A stretch of DNA of 64,000 nt from Tellurirhabdus bombi (GCF_021484805.1 NZ_CP090557.1:484501-548500), one strand, 5' to 3'. Counted from the stretch's first letter, positions 43,486 to 52,497 are shown. The notes: generated by a model from the sequence alone, not told the origin. Numbers and translations are program-made.

Positions 43486-44657
43486 ACGGTTTCAATTAAG
43501 GGCGTTGTTATAAAGCTCCTATGGTCAGGCCGGGTGCTTTCTTCGGCTAACTCCAGCGTCAGATAAACCATAAAGGTTTCTTCTTCGGGGACAACTTTGA
43601 GTTCGTAGCGGCCGGGATAAAGCAGTTCCAGACGCTTTCGCACGTTTTGCAGACCGATACCCCCTTCCTGCTTTAGTTTGCGTTCATCTGCCTCCCGGCT
43701 ATTAATCAGCTTAAATTTCATTACCTGCTCCTGAACTACCAGATCCAGGTGCATCCAGGCTTGTTCCAGCTGCTCACTGGTGCCGTGTTTAAAGGCATTT
43801 TCTAGAAGCGGTATGAGCAAAAGCGGCGCAATCAACTTTTGCTGCGTATCGCCCTTTATTGTCACCGACATATCCAGGCGCGAGCCATACCGAAGTTGCT
43901 CAAGACCGATGTAATTACGCAAAAAAGCAATTTCTTTTTCCAGCGGCACCTCCGCCGCGTTGGCTTCATAGAGCATGTAGCGCAGAAGCTCCGCTAATTT
44001 TAACACCACCGAAGGCGAATGATCCGACCGATGCAACGTTAGCGAGTAAAGATTATTAAGCGTATTAAACAGAAAATGCGGGTGAATCTGGGATTTCAAT
44101 AATTGCAACTCCGCCTGAAATTTTTCCTTCTCGATCTGGCGGTAAGCCTGCTGTTTTAAAAACCACACTTTCATGAGCTTGATCGCTGCCGCAAATCCCG
44201 CAACAGTAGTAGCTCCGCGAAATCCCGCCATCAATAAATACGTAAACCGGCTTGGCCTCGTGCTGCCATCTCCACCCAGCCACTGGTGTACGGGCGTAAC
44301 AACAAACGCAGAAAGTAAAGATGACACAGACGCACTGGCAAACGAAAATAAGAGAATACCCAAAAATATTTTCAAATACTGGCCCTGCTGCAAATAGCGG
44401 GGGAATAACACATAGATAATTCCGTACGCCAGGGTCATGTGTGCAGGCATAAAAATCAACGCATCTACACCCGAAAATATAAACCCTTTTAGAAAAGCGG
44501 TTACCTTATCGTGACCCTGCTGCAACAGATTGCCAATCGGAAAGACACCATACAACAACGTAAAGCTTAGCCAGACGACCAACCAGAACAGACCGTGCCG
44601 CGCCAGCCGGTAACGAGGCCGGTTTGAAAAGATAAAATTGTTGTCAAATAGTTGCAT
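43482..44657 (-). CDS. LytS-type sensor histidine kinase
   Basis: 391 residues. Four membrane helices occupy the N-terminal half (about 22-42, 56-84, 96-120, 138-163) with no recognisable extracellular sensor domain. The His_kinase core has LKSQIHPHFLFNTLNNLYSL (H194 of the HPHF motif), and the ATP-binding end has LLIPLLENAFKHG and GIGLQNVRKRLELLY. It pairs with the LytTR regulator it overlaps. Confidence 0.94.
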   Translation of the reverse strand: MQLFDNNFIFSNRPRYRLARHGLFWLVVWLSFTLLYGVFPIGNLLQQGHDKVTAFLKGFIFSGVDALIFMPAHMTLAYGIIYVLFPRYLQQGQYLKIFLGILLFSFASASVSSLLSAFVVTPVHQWLGGDGSTRPSRFTYLLMAGFRGATTVAGFAAAIKLMKVWFLKQQAYRQIEKEKFQAELQLLKSQIHPHFLFNTLNNLYSLTLHRSDHSPSVVLKLAELLRYMLYEANAAEVPLEKEIAFLRNYIGLEQLRYGSRLDMSVTIKGDTQQKLIAPLLLIPLLENAFKHGTSEQLEQAWMHLDLVVQEQVMKFKLINSREADERKLKQEGGIGLQNVRKRLELLYPGRYELKVVPEEETFMVYLTLELAEESTRPDHRSFITTPLIETV

Positions 44658-44744
44658 ACGAACGTCCGATTACTGGCCGAATATAGACAAACAGCCCCAG
44701 AAACGCCTCTTCACCAGATAGATAGTAGACAAACGGCACTGTTT

Positions 44745-44775
44745 TATCGCTGAATGGTTTTTTCTATCGCCGAAT
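44745..44775. promoter_or_regulatory. 11-bp direct repeat upstream of the LytTR pair
   Basis: TATCGCTGAAT (44745-44755) and TATCGCCGAAT (44765-44775) differ at one base and repeat with a 20-bp period. LytTR regulators bind two direct half-sites about two helical turns apart, so this is a candidate operator in the divergent kinase/unknown-gene gap. Confidence 0.45.
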
Positions 44776-44896
44776 TGCATTAATCGCTCATTCGCTCTTC
44801 TCTGCCTATCAAGCCAATGCACTGGACGAAATACGCAGCGAAGCCATTCAGGAGCTATTACTTTTGATTCATCATTCACAGTAAACAACAAGCACG

Positions 44897-45232
44897 ATGA
44901 AAACACGCGTAAACAGCCTCTACACAGTAGTTCTTTTTCTATTAATAACACTACCTAGTTTCGCCCAACGTAAGCCCACTCCCCAGCCTTCTAAAGATGG
45001 GTATTGGGTAGTCGAGACGGTCCCCGGCGCCGAACGGAAAACTACGGCCTATTTCTATAACCAGACGCATACGCTCATTTACCGGGAAAACTTAAAAACT
45101 ACCCGCATCAACTTACGCCGGTCCAAGACCCTGGCTCATTTCAACACCGTCCTGGAGCAGGCCCTCCGCCAATATAGCACCACGCAGCAGCTTGCATCGG
45201 ATCAGAATTGGGTAGCCGTTCGGATTCGTTAA
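44897..45232 (+). CDS. Small secreted protein of unknown function
   Basis: 111 residues. A signal peptide (to about LPSFAQ) predicts export. The mature part is about 87 residues and includes GYWVVETVPG, AYFYNQTHTLIYRENL and a basic C-terminal helix. No family is recognised. It is divergent from the LytTR two-component genes and downstream of the candidate LytTR site, so it may be a target. Confidence 0.7.
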   Translation: MKTRVNSLYTVVLFLLITLPSFAQRKPTPQPSKDGYWVVETVPGAERKTTAYFYNQTHTLIYRENLKTTRINLRRSKTLAHFNTVLEQALRQYSTTQQLASDQNWVAVRIR

Positions 45233-45274
45233 TGAAATTTGGTTGTCGTAGTTTGGTTAGTACGCCCAGCCATG

Positions 45275-45317
45275 CCCCGGTCTATTCGGTTCATTCCGAG
45301 AGGCCGGGTATTTTTTT
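45275..45317 (+). terminator. Probable terminator after the small secreted protein gene
   Basis: A GC-rich imperfect stem (CCCCGGTCT ... AGAGGCCGGG) is followed by a run of seven T residues at 45311-45317. The pairing is imperfect, but the T-run is clear. Confidence 0.55.
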
Positions 45318-45437
45318 GTCTAGGGAAGACAAAGAATAGAAATTTAGCCGAATTTAAACCAAGTTCTTTATTTTAGGGCGATTACAGCTTTTGCTTTCCG
45401 GCTAAGGTCCTGTTGGGAATTTGTAAAATCGTTTATC

Positions 45438-46991
45438 GTGCGTAAGTTATTCATTGGCTTTCTGAGTGTTGTCGGCGGAATTCTCTTTCTTTTAGTTGGT
45501 TATGCTTATCACAACAGCCGTGATCGCCACCCTGGTTATGCGCTGGACTTAACAATCGATGCTCCACTACAGGCTAAGCCTTTGCAAGTTGGCTTTTCAG
45601 CGCTGAAAATTACCCCTATCCTCGCTGATCATTGGAGGGATAAAAACGGAAATGCCGCCTACGAACCAGAACTAGGCGACACTTATCAGGATGGAAATGG
45701 CAACGGCCGGTTCGATGCCTATTGGATGGCGGGCTTCCGCAATCGCCGGGCGGCTAACGGCATACACGATGACCTCTGGGCACGCGCAATAGTGATTGAC
45801 GATGGGCAGACTCGGTTGGCTATTGTCGCCCTTGATTTGCTGGGTTTCAGCCATAAAAACGTCATTAATGTTCGCAAAAAACTACCCGCCCGCGCCAAAG
45901 TCAACTATGCTATTGTGTGCAGTACGCATAATCATGAGGCTCCCGACCTACTCGGTTTATGGGGTGAAAAACGGTACGAGTCTGGCGTTAATAAAGCATA
46001 TGAGCAATTTGTAGAAGACCAATCTACTAAGGCTATCATGCTGGCCGTTAAGAATTTGCAACCCGCCCGCCTCCGATTCGCTCAGGATTCAACGGGTGCC
46101 GACTCGCTTATCCTCGACACGCGAAAACCGCTGGTAAAGGACGCAGGAATCTACATCATGCAGGCGTTGGCCGCCGATAAAGACACGACGCTCGGAACGC
46201 TTGTTGTGTGGGGAAACCATCCCGAAACGCTCTGGGACAAGAATTTACAACTCACGTCTGACTTTCCACATTATGTTCGTGAATACCTTGAAAAAGGAAT
46301 CCAAGACACGACAGCTACCGTCCAGCCGGGCTTGGGCGGAACTGTTGTTTACGCCTCTGGCTGTGTTGGCGGCCTGATGACTACCTCGCCTAAAGTAGCC
46401 GTCAAAGACCCCGTAACTGCCCAAATGTATCAGGAGCCTTCTTTCGATAAGGCCGCCGCCGAAGGCAAAAAGATAGCCATGTTGGTATACAAAGCCTTAC
46501 AAAATGACATTACCATTGTTACAGAATCAGGGATTCAGTTACGAGCACGCACGCTTGAGTTGCCCCTAATTAACCGGCTTTTTCAATTGGGCGTAGCAGC
46601 GGGAATTCTGGACATGGGCTACAGCAGTTGGGGCATGTTGCGCACCGAAATTGCCGCCTTTCAGCTTGGTGAAGCCAGTTTTCTGTGCGTTCCCGGCGAA
46701 CTTTACCCGGAAATCGCCAACGGGGGCGTAGAGTCGCCGCCAGGTGCTGACTTTAGAAGCAGGCCGCTGGAAACCCCTCCGCTTCGTAGCCTGATGAGAG
46801 GGAAATACAAGTTTGTGCTAGGATTGGCCAATGATGAACTCGGATACATTATCCCGAAAAGTGAGTGGGACGAAAAGGAACCGTATCTTTACGGGTCAAA
46901 GCAAAAGCCCTATGGCGAAATCAACTCCGTTGGGCCGGATACAGCGCCGAAATTATACCAGTCGTTAGCGGAAATCCTGCGCGATTTATAA
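45438..46991 (+). CDS. Neutral/alkaline ceramidase-like membrane-anchored protein
   Basis: 517 residues. One N-terminal membrane helix (about 5-23) anchors an extracytoplasmic domain resembling the neutral ceramidase catalytic domain: VGFSALKITP, GIHDDLWARAIVIDDG, CSTHNHEAPDLLG (candidate metal-ligand histidines) and WGNHPETL. Two Ca-loop-like segments (DKNGNAAYEPE and DGNGNGRFD, residues 68-93) are inserted early. Bacteroidota make sphingolipids, so a ceramide substrate is plausible but unproven. It is 19 bp upstream of the OmpR-type regulator gene. Confidence 0.75.
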   Translation: MRKLFIGFLSVVGGILFLLVGYAYHNSRDRHPGYALDLTIDAPLQAKPLQVGFSALKITPILADHWRDKNGNAAYEPELGDTYQDGNGNGRFDAYWMAGFRNRRAANGIHDDLWARAIVIDDGQTRLAIVALDLLGFSHKNVINVRKKLPARAKVNYAIVCSTHNHEAPDLLGLWGEKRYESGVNKAYEQFVEDQSTKAIMLAVKNLQPARLRFAQDSTGADSLILDTRKPLVKDAGIYIMQALAADKDTTLGTLVVWGNHPETLWDKNLQLTSDFPHYVREYLEKGIQDTTATVQPGLGGTVVYASGCVGGLMTTSPKVAVKDPVTAQMYQEPSFDKAAAEGKKIAMLVYKALQNDITIVTESGIQLRARTLELPLINRLFQLGVAAGILDMGYSSWGMLRTEIAAFQLGEASFLCVPGELYPEIANGGVESPPGADFRSRPLETPPLRSLMRGKYKFVLGLANDELGYIIPKSEWDEKEPYLYGSKQKPYGEINSVGPDTAPKLYQSLAEILRDL

Positions 46992-47010
46992 TGCTAAATA
47001 ATTTATTTCT

Positions 47011-47694
47011 ATGCGGATTTTGATTATAGAAGATGAGCAGGAAGTAGCCTCGTTTATCAAAAGTGGCTTGGAAGACTATGGTTTAGAGGCAGATACGGCG
47101 GGCGATGGCCTGATTGCCCAGCGCATGCTAGCCAACAATGAATACACAACCGTTATCCTGGATGTAAACCTACCGCTGATCAATGGTTTTGAGTTGTGTA
47201 AGATTATCCGGGAGCGCTACGAGGATTTGTCTATTCTAATGCTTACCGCTTTGGGAAGTACCGAAAGTAAAATTACGGGCCTGGATGCAGGTGCAGATGA
47301 TTACCTGGTGAAGCCTTTTGAATTTCGTGAATTGATGGCTCGTCTGCGGGCGTTGAATCGCCGAAAAGGAAACAATCATACCGAAGCCATTGTCCTTAAA
47401 ATAGCTGATTTAGAATTAAATCAACAGAGCAAAACGGTTAAAAGAGGATCGCAGAAAATAGCCTTGACAGCTCGCGAGTTAGCGCTTCTTGAATTCTTTA
47501 TGAAAAATCAAAATAAAGCGCTAACTCGAAGTGAAATTACCGAAAAAGTTTGGGATGTTAATTTTGATACAGGTACAAATGTCGTTGATGTTTATGTGAA
47601 TTATTTACGAAAAAAAATCGATAAAGATTTCACTCCAAAGCTCATTCACACCATCAGCGGAATCGGTTATATTATGCAAGAATCTGACGATTAA
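47011..47694 (+). CDS. OmpR/PhoB-family response regulator
   Basis: 227 residues. The receiver has EDE (7-9), phospho-acceptor D51 in ILDVNLP and lysine in YLVKPFEF. The C-terminal winged helix (about 125-225) has LTARELALLEFFMKNQNKALTRSEI and VDVYVNYLRKKID, the recognition region of the OmpR family, which binds tandem ~11-bp direct repeats. The kinase gene starts 3 bp after its stop. The 11-bp repeat array at 49070-49157 is an obvious candidate target. Confidence 0.96.
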   Translation: MRILIIEDEQEVASFIKSGLEDYGLEADTAGDGLIAQRMLANNEYTTVILDVNLPLINGFELCKIIRERYEDLSILMLTALGSTESKITGLDAGADDYLVKPFEFRELMARLRALNRRKGNNHTEAIVLKIADLELNQQSKTVKRGSQKIALTARELALLEFFMKNQNKALTRSEITEKVWDVNFDTGTNVVDVYVNYLRKKIDKDFTPKLIHTISGIGYIMQESDD

Positions 47695-47697
47695 TAA

Positions 47698-49074
47698 ATG
47701 AAAATTCGGGCCCGGCTTTCGGTTACATTTCTTTTAATTGTAGCAGCGAACCTGCTTATATTTACGTTTGTCATTTATTTTATTTCCGAATATTATCGCC
47801 AAAAAGATTTTTACAATCGATTGAGCGATAAGGCTAAAACAATGGCGCGTTTATTAATTGAAGAAGATGAGGTTAGCCCCAAAATTATTCAATTAATTGA
47901 ACGCAACAACCTAACCGCCCTGCCAAAAGAGCATATCATTATTTATAATCCTAACAACAAGATTATCTATGCCAGTGTTGATACCCCCAACAAGATTGTA
48001 GAAGAACTTAACCTTTTAAATCGGGTCCGTACCAAGAAAGAATTCTTTGTTCGTTACGCAGGTCAGGAGATTGTTGGTTTGGTATATCCATTTCAAAATC
48101 AGGAATTTGCGGTCATTGCCTCTGCCTATGATGAATATGGTTTAGCCGAGATGGAACACCTTCGGACGATTCTTGGTTTTGGGCTTATTTTTAGTTTGAC
48201 GCTGGTTGGGCTATCAGGCTGGATTTACGCGGGTCGGTCGCTAAAACCCATTTCCGCGGTTATTCGGCAAGTTGATCAGATTACGGCCTCCAACCTGGCC
48301 CAGCGTGTTACAGCCGGAAACGATGAGGACGAAATAGCCCAGTTGGCCCAGACGTTCAATCTGATGCTTGACCGCGTACAAAGCGCTTTCGAAGTCCAGC
48401 GCAACTTTGTGGCTAACGCTTCTCACGAGCTTCGTACTCCGCTAACCATAATCACTGGTCAGATCGAAGTGACGCTTATCAAAAGGCGCACGGTAGAAGA
48501 ACACGAAGCCAAATGGAAGTCCGTTTTGGAAGTCATTAAACGCCTCAACAAACTATCCAATAACCTGCTTGAACTTGCCCAGGTAAGCCTCGACGATGCT
48601 CCAATGAACTTTCAGGAAATTGCCCTGGATGAGGCAATTTACCAGGCCGCGCAGATGCTGACTACCAAACAGCCGAATTATCACGTCATTTTTTCGTTTG
48701 AAGGAAATACCATAGCGCTCCAACCTTCTTTGACGGTACAGGGCAATAAATCGCTTTTAAATTCGGCTTTTTTAAACTTAATGGAGAATGGATGTAAATT
48801 CTCCGATAAAGGGCAGGTCGAAGTGATTTTAGGTGCCAATGACCAGTGGGTTACCGTGCAAATTAAAGACGAAGGAATTGGCATTTTAGAGTCTGACATT
48901 AAGCATATTTACGAACCTTTTTTCCGCGCCGAAAACGCAAAACGAATCCACGGCTATGGAATTGGCCTTCCCTTAACGTACCGGATTATTCAGCTTCACC
49001 ACGGCCAAATCTCCGTTTCTTCTCAAATTAATAAAGGAACATCTTTCTTTATTAAATTCCCAAAAAATCTCTAA
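47698..49074 (+). CDS. HAMP-containing sensor histidine kinase
   Basis: 458 residues. Two membrane helices (about 10-30 and 158-178) flank a periplasmic sensor of roughly 125 residues with no recognised domain. HAMP follows (about 180-232), then the HisKA box FVANASHELRTPLTII with phospho-acceptor H243. The HATPase has NLMENGCKFS, DEGIGI and GYGIGLPLTYRI. It forms an operon with the OmpR-type regulator. The first unit of the downstream repeat array overlaps its stop codon. Confidence 0.95.
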   Translation: MKIRARLSVTFLLIVAANLLIFTFVIYFISEYYRQKDFYNRLSDKAKTMARLLIEEDEVSPKIIQLIERNNLTALPKEHIIIYNPNNKIIYASVDTPNKIVEELNLLNRVRTKKEFFVRYAGQEIVGLVYPFQNQEFAVIASAYDEYGLAEMEHLRTILGFGLIFSLTLVGLSGWIYAGRSLKPISAVIRQVDQITASNLAQRVTAGNDEDEIAQLAQTFNLMLDRVQSAFEVQRNFVANASHELRTPLTIITGQIEVTLIKRRTVEEHEAKWKSVLEVIKRLNKLSNNLLELAQVSLDDAPMNFQEIALDEAIYQAAQMLTTKQPNYHVIFSFEGNTIALQPSLTVQGNKSLLNSAFLNLMENGCKFSDKGQVEVILGANDQWVTVQIKDEGIGILESDIKHIYEPFFRAENAKRIHGYGIGLPLTYRIIQLHHGQISVSSQINKGTSFFIKFPKNL

Positions 49075-49157
49075 TCGTTTTCTAATCATATTGCCATCAA
49101 ATTCTAATAGCATTGTAATCGTTTTCTCATTAAGCTCTAACATTTTCCTAATTGAGC
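49070..49157. repeat. Helically phased array of eight 11-bp units (TCTAAT core)
   Basis: Units begin at 49070, 49081, 49092, 49103, 49114, 49125, 49136 and 49147, with no gap. Their first six bases are TCTAAT, TCTAAT, TGCCAT, TCTAAT, TGTAAT, TCTCAT, TCTAAC and CCTAAT. Seven of eight match the core at 5 or 6 positions; the third matches at 3. The 11-bp period is that of OmpR/PhoB-family half-sites. It ends 5 bp before a -7 element. Confidence 0.85.
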
Positions 49158-49162
49158 GTCTT

Positions 49163-49170
49163 TATATTTG
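49163..49170 (+). promoter_or_regulatory. -7 promoter element downstream of the array
   Basis: TATATTTG is a full match to TAnnTTTG, 57 bp before the ATG at 49227. The position for a -33 TTTG (49140-49143) reads ACAT and is occupied by the repeat array, as expected for an activator-dependent promoter. Confidence 0.65.
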
Positions 49171-49226
49171 CAGTAGTTTTGTATCATCTCATTCCTGCAT
49201 CCCATTAATTCTAAAAGAGAAAAACG

Positions 49227-49532
49227 ATGGTACCTGAAAATAGTAATCTCAAAAGAAACAAAAAGCTCCTTCTTAATTGGGGTATCGTTTGGGGACTTCT
49301 TTTCGCTACAATTGCCCTGGATCTTTACCTTGACTATCGTGAAAAAAATATAGAAGGACGCACCTACCGCTCTCAATACAACGCCAAGGTTAAAGAAGTT
49401 GATTCTCTGCAAGTTGTAAAAAGCCAGCTAGAGAAAGAACTATTTGAAATAAGATCGAAACAAGAGCAGAGCGCCTTGTCAAATCAAGTAGACGATTTGG
49501 ATGACCGCGCGGCAATAATTGCCAAAAAGTAA
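49227..49532 (+). CDS. Small membrane-anchored coiled-coil protein
   Basis: 101 residues: a basic N-terminus (LKRNKKLLLNW), one membrane helix (about 18-34), then a charged helical segment likely to be a coiled coil (VKEVDSLQVVKSQLEKELFEIRSKQEQ). No family is recognised. It is directly downstream of the 11-bp repeat array and its -7 box, and 29 bp upstream of the SulP gene. It is therefore probably co-expressed with the transporter under the adjacent two-component system. An accessory or scaffold role is inference. Confidence 0.75.
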   Translation: MVPENSNLKRNKKLLLNWGIVWGLLFATIALDLYLDYREKNIEGRTYRSQYNAKVKEVDSLQVVKSQLEKELFEIRSKQEQSALSNQVDDLDDRAAIIAKK

Positions 49533-49561
49533 TCCACCCAACAGCATCCCCTACACCAGTG

Positions 49562-51187
49562 ATGAATACACCGAAATCGAATCGACTTATTGATTTTAGC
49601 AACGTAGAAGGCGATATCCGAGGCGGTGTTGTTTCATTTCTTGTGGCCGTTCCTTTGTGCCTGGGCATCGCCCTGGCTTCGGGCGCCCCTCTTTTTGCCG
49701 GCATCATCGCCGGAATCGTAGGCGGTCTGGTCGTTGGTATCTTTAGCCGTTCTGCATTAAGTATATCTGGCCCGGAAGCAGGCCTCATTGTCGTGGTTCT
49801 GGGAGCCATCGAAACGCTTGGTTCATTTCCTACCTTTTTGCTGGCAACCTGTCTGGCAGGTATAATTCAGATTGGGCTGGGTTATGCACGAGCCGGGATT
49901 GTCAGCAACTTTTTCCCTTCATCGGTTATAAAGGGAATGTTAGCCGGGATTGGTGTTATTCTGATTATCAAGCAAATTCCGCACTTGGTTGGCTATGATG
50001 CTGACTCAGCAGAAGGCTTTTCGCTTTTTCAGCCGGGCGGCTTTAACATCATCGAACAATTCAAAATGGCGCTCGGTCAGCTTAATGCGGTAGCCATCAT
50101 TATTTCTGTTGCGTCTTTAGCCATTTTACTCCTGTGGGAGCGGCCTTTTTTCCGCCAGCACGCCTTCCTGAAAAATATTCCGGCAGCTCTTATTGTCGTT
50201 ATTCTAGGCATTTTGATTAATAGCGCCGTAAATCTGATTAACCCTGCCCTAGCGCTACAAGGTGGGCACTTGGTTCAGTTACCTGTTCCCGACAGCGCAG
50301 CCGCTTTCCTTGATCTGTTTACCTTTCCCGACTTTTCGCAGTGGAATAACCCGCAAGTTTACACGGCTGCCGTTTCAATTGCGCTGGTAGCCAGCCTTGA
50401 AGCTTTATTAGCGGTTGAAGCAACGGATCAATTGGACCCCTACAAGCGTAAAACACCGTCAAACGCGGAGTTGAAAGCGCAGGGAGTTGGCAATATTGTT
50501 AGCGGCCTGATTGGTGGTATTCCCTTGACCTCGGTTATCGTGCGGAGTTCAGTTAGTATCAATGCCGGGGCACGCACGAAGCTGGCCGCCTTGATTCATG
50601 GCACACTTTTGCTGGTCTGTGTAATCACTCTTCCGGTTGTTCTGAACATGATTCCCTGGGCTTCCCTGGCCTCAATTCTATTGATTACGGGGTATAAACT
50701 CACCCGAATAAGCATTTTTAAGCAGCTTTACAGTGAAGGCTTTATTAAGTTTCTTCCATTTGTTGCTACGATTGTTGCCATTTTGCTAACGGATTTGCTA
50801 ACCGGAATTGCCATTGGGATGGTAGTTGGCCTTTTCTTCATCTTGCGGGAAAATTACCTCAACGGTCACCAAACGCATACCTACGTTGATCAAGGCATCA
50901 AGCGCATCCGAATCAGCCTTGGCGATTATGTCTCGTTCTTGAGTAAGGCGAGTATTGTCAAGCTGCTGAAAGATGTTCCTGATAACTGCATCCTCGAAAT
51001 TGACGGAACAAACTCTTCCTATATCGACAGTGATGTGGTCCAAACCATTCTCAACTTTGAAGAAACGGCCCGGCTGCGAAACATCCGTTTGATTTTCCTT
51101 AGAGGGCCAGAAGAGCACAAAACGCAAGTTGAGCCATCTGGTCCAGCACCATCCCCCGTTGAAGCACAGCTTAAAGCAGTAAGTTAA
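49562..51187 (+). CDS. SulP family anion transporter with STAS domain
   Basis: 541 residues from ATG 49562 (a GTG one codon earlier is possible). The membrane domain opens with the SulP pattern GDIRGGVVSFLVAVPLCLGIALASGAPLFAGIIAGIVGGLVVG and has about 12-14 helices. A cytoplasmic STAS domain (about 440-520) contains LEIDGTNSSYIDSDVV. Substrates in the family include sulfate, bicarbonate and dicarboxylates; the sequence does not decide between them, and no carbonic anhydrase gene is adjacent. A terminator follows. Confidence 0.93.
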   Translation: MNTPKSNRLIDFSNVEGDIRGGVVSFLVAVPLCLGIALASGAPLFAGIIAGIVGGLVVGIFSRSALSISGPEAGLIVVVLGAIETLGSFPTFLLATCLAGIIQIGLGYARAGIVSNFFPSSVIKGMLAGIGVILIIKQIPHLVGYDADSAEGFSLFQPGGFNIIEQFKMALGQLNAVAIIISVASLAILLLWERPFFRQHAFLKNIPAALIVVILGILINSAVNLINPALALQGGHLVQLPVPDSAAAFLDLFTFPDFSQWNNPQVYTAAVSIALVASLEALLAVEATDQLDPYKRKTPSNAELKAQGVGNIVSGLIGGIPLTSVIVRSSVSINAGARTKLAALIHGTLLLVCVITLPVVLNMIPWASLASILLITGYKLTRISIFKQLYSEGFIKFLPFVATIVAILLTDLLTGIAIGMVVGLFFILRENYLNGHQTHTYVDQGIKRIRISLGDYVSFLSKASIVKLLKDVPDNCILEIDGTNSSYIDSDVVQTILNFEETARLRNIRLIFLRGPEEHKTQVEPSGPAPSPVEAQLKAVS

Positions 51188-51218
51188 TATAAGAGTTCTT
51201 TTATGATGCGGTGTCTCA

Positions 51219-51247
51219 GGAAGAGACTTGCTACTGGCGAGTCTCTT
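51219..51247 (+). terminator. Terminator after the SulP gene
   Basis: GAAGAGACT (51219-51227) pairs with AGTCTCTTC (51239-51247) and is followed by a run of T residues. Confidence 0.8.
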
Positions 51248-51393
51248 CTTTTTTTGTTTAAAATCTGCCTTAAAAGGCTTTGGGAAGATAATCAGGCACT
51301 TAAGTCAACAAAGCATGTACCTCGTAAACATTCACTAAGGGATTCTAACTTATCCCGAAACAATTGGTTTATTGGATAAATTTACCGAATACC

Positions 51394-52497
51394 ATGAATT
51401 TACTTGAGCTTGCCCATAACCCCGCCCAAACCGCAAAGGCCGTACGTTTGCTTTACGTTCAGGATACCATGCCTGGCATTACGCGTCATCGCAAGGGTGA
51501 CCGATTTATTTACAAAGATGCCAAAGGCACGGAGGTTAAGGATGAAGATACATTAAGCCGTATTCATAAAATGGTGCTTCCGCCAGCCTGGGAGCGCGTC
51601 TGGATTTGCGCAAAACCCAATGGACACCTTCAGGCTACCGGAATCGATACCAAGGGACGTAAGCAGTATCGGTACCACACGAACTGGAACGCCATTCGAA
51701 CCGAAACCAAATTTTTTCGCATGATTGCTTTCGGCGAACACCTTCCGCTTCTACGCGCTCGGCTGGAAAAAGACCTAAAGCAACGCGAACTGACAAAAGA
51801 AAAAGTTATCGCCATTGCGCTGTCTGTGATGGAGCAGACGTTGATTCGGATTGGTAACGCTTCCTACGAGAAGGAATACGGGTCATATGGGCTTACCACC
51901 TTGAAAGACAAGCATGTAAATGTAGATACGGGTAAAGTTAAATTCCGCTTTAAGGGCAAAAAAGGCGTTTTCCACGACATTACAGTTAAAGACCGCCGGC
52001 TAGCGAAACTCGTCAAAGCGTGTCGCGACATTCCTGGCAAAGAGCTGTTTCAGTATTATGATGAAAACGGCGAGAACCGGAGCATCGACTCGGGTATGGT
52101 AAATGACTACCTGCGGGAAACGGCAGGTGATGATTTTACTGCTAAAGATTTTCGTACCTGGGCGGGCACCGTCAATGCTTTAAGAATGCTGGCAGAACTG
52201 GAACCTTGCGAAACCGAAAAAGAACTCAAGAAAAACGTCAACACGGTGCTGGAAGAAGTGGCCCATAAACTGGGAAATACAAAAACCGTCTGCCGTAAGT
52301 ATTATGTACACCCGCAAGTTTTAGAAGCCTATGAGTGCCAGGATTTGAATCCATATTTCCAGCGAAAAAACCGGTTTCGTCAGACCAGCAAGTACGGCCT
52401 TGATTCTACAGAAAAGCTACTGCTTACGTTCCTGAAAGACCAGCTTAAGCAGGTAGCCCGGAAAACGGGTAGCCGGGCCTTGCAACAAGCGGCTTAG
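51394..52497 (+). CDS. DNA topoisomerase IB
   Basis: 367 residues from ATG 51394 (MNLLELAHNPAQTAKAVRLLYV); an in-frame ATG 30 bp upstream is less likely. The N-terminal domain has GITRHRKGDRFIY and LPPAWERVWICAKPNGHLQATGID. The catalytic domain carries arginines in the RIGNASYEKEYGSYGLTTL block and the nucleophilic tyrosine in VCRKYYVHP. It relaxes supercoils through a 3'-phosphotyrosine link, as in the poxvirus-like bacterial enzymes. No neighbour suggests a special role. Confidence 0.94.
   Translation: MNLLELAHNPAQTAKAVRLLYVQDTMPGITRHRKGDRFIYKDAKGTEVKDEDTLSRIHKMVLPPAWERVWICAKPNGHLQATGIDTKGRKQYRYHTNWNAIRTETKFFRMIAFGEHLPLLRARLEKDLKQRELTKEKVIAIALSVMEQTLIRIGNASYEKEYGSYGLTTLKDKHVNVDTGKVKFRFKGKKGVFHDITVKDRRLAKLVKACRDIPGKELFQYYDENGENRSIDSGMVNDYLRETAGDDFTAKDFRTWAGTVNALRMLAELEPCETEKELKKNVNTVLEEVAHKLGNTKTVCRKYYVHPQVLEAYECQDLNPYFQRKNRFRQTSKYGLDSTEKLLLTFLKDQLKQVARKTGSRALQQAA

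Noticed and set aside
44729-44884. Open frame ending ...LDEIRSEAIQELLLLIHHSQ upstream of the small secreted protein gene
   Set aside because: It looks protein-like but has no ATG or GTG start and overlaps the intergenic direct repeat. It could be a decayed gene end, but there is too little to call.
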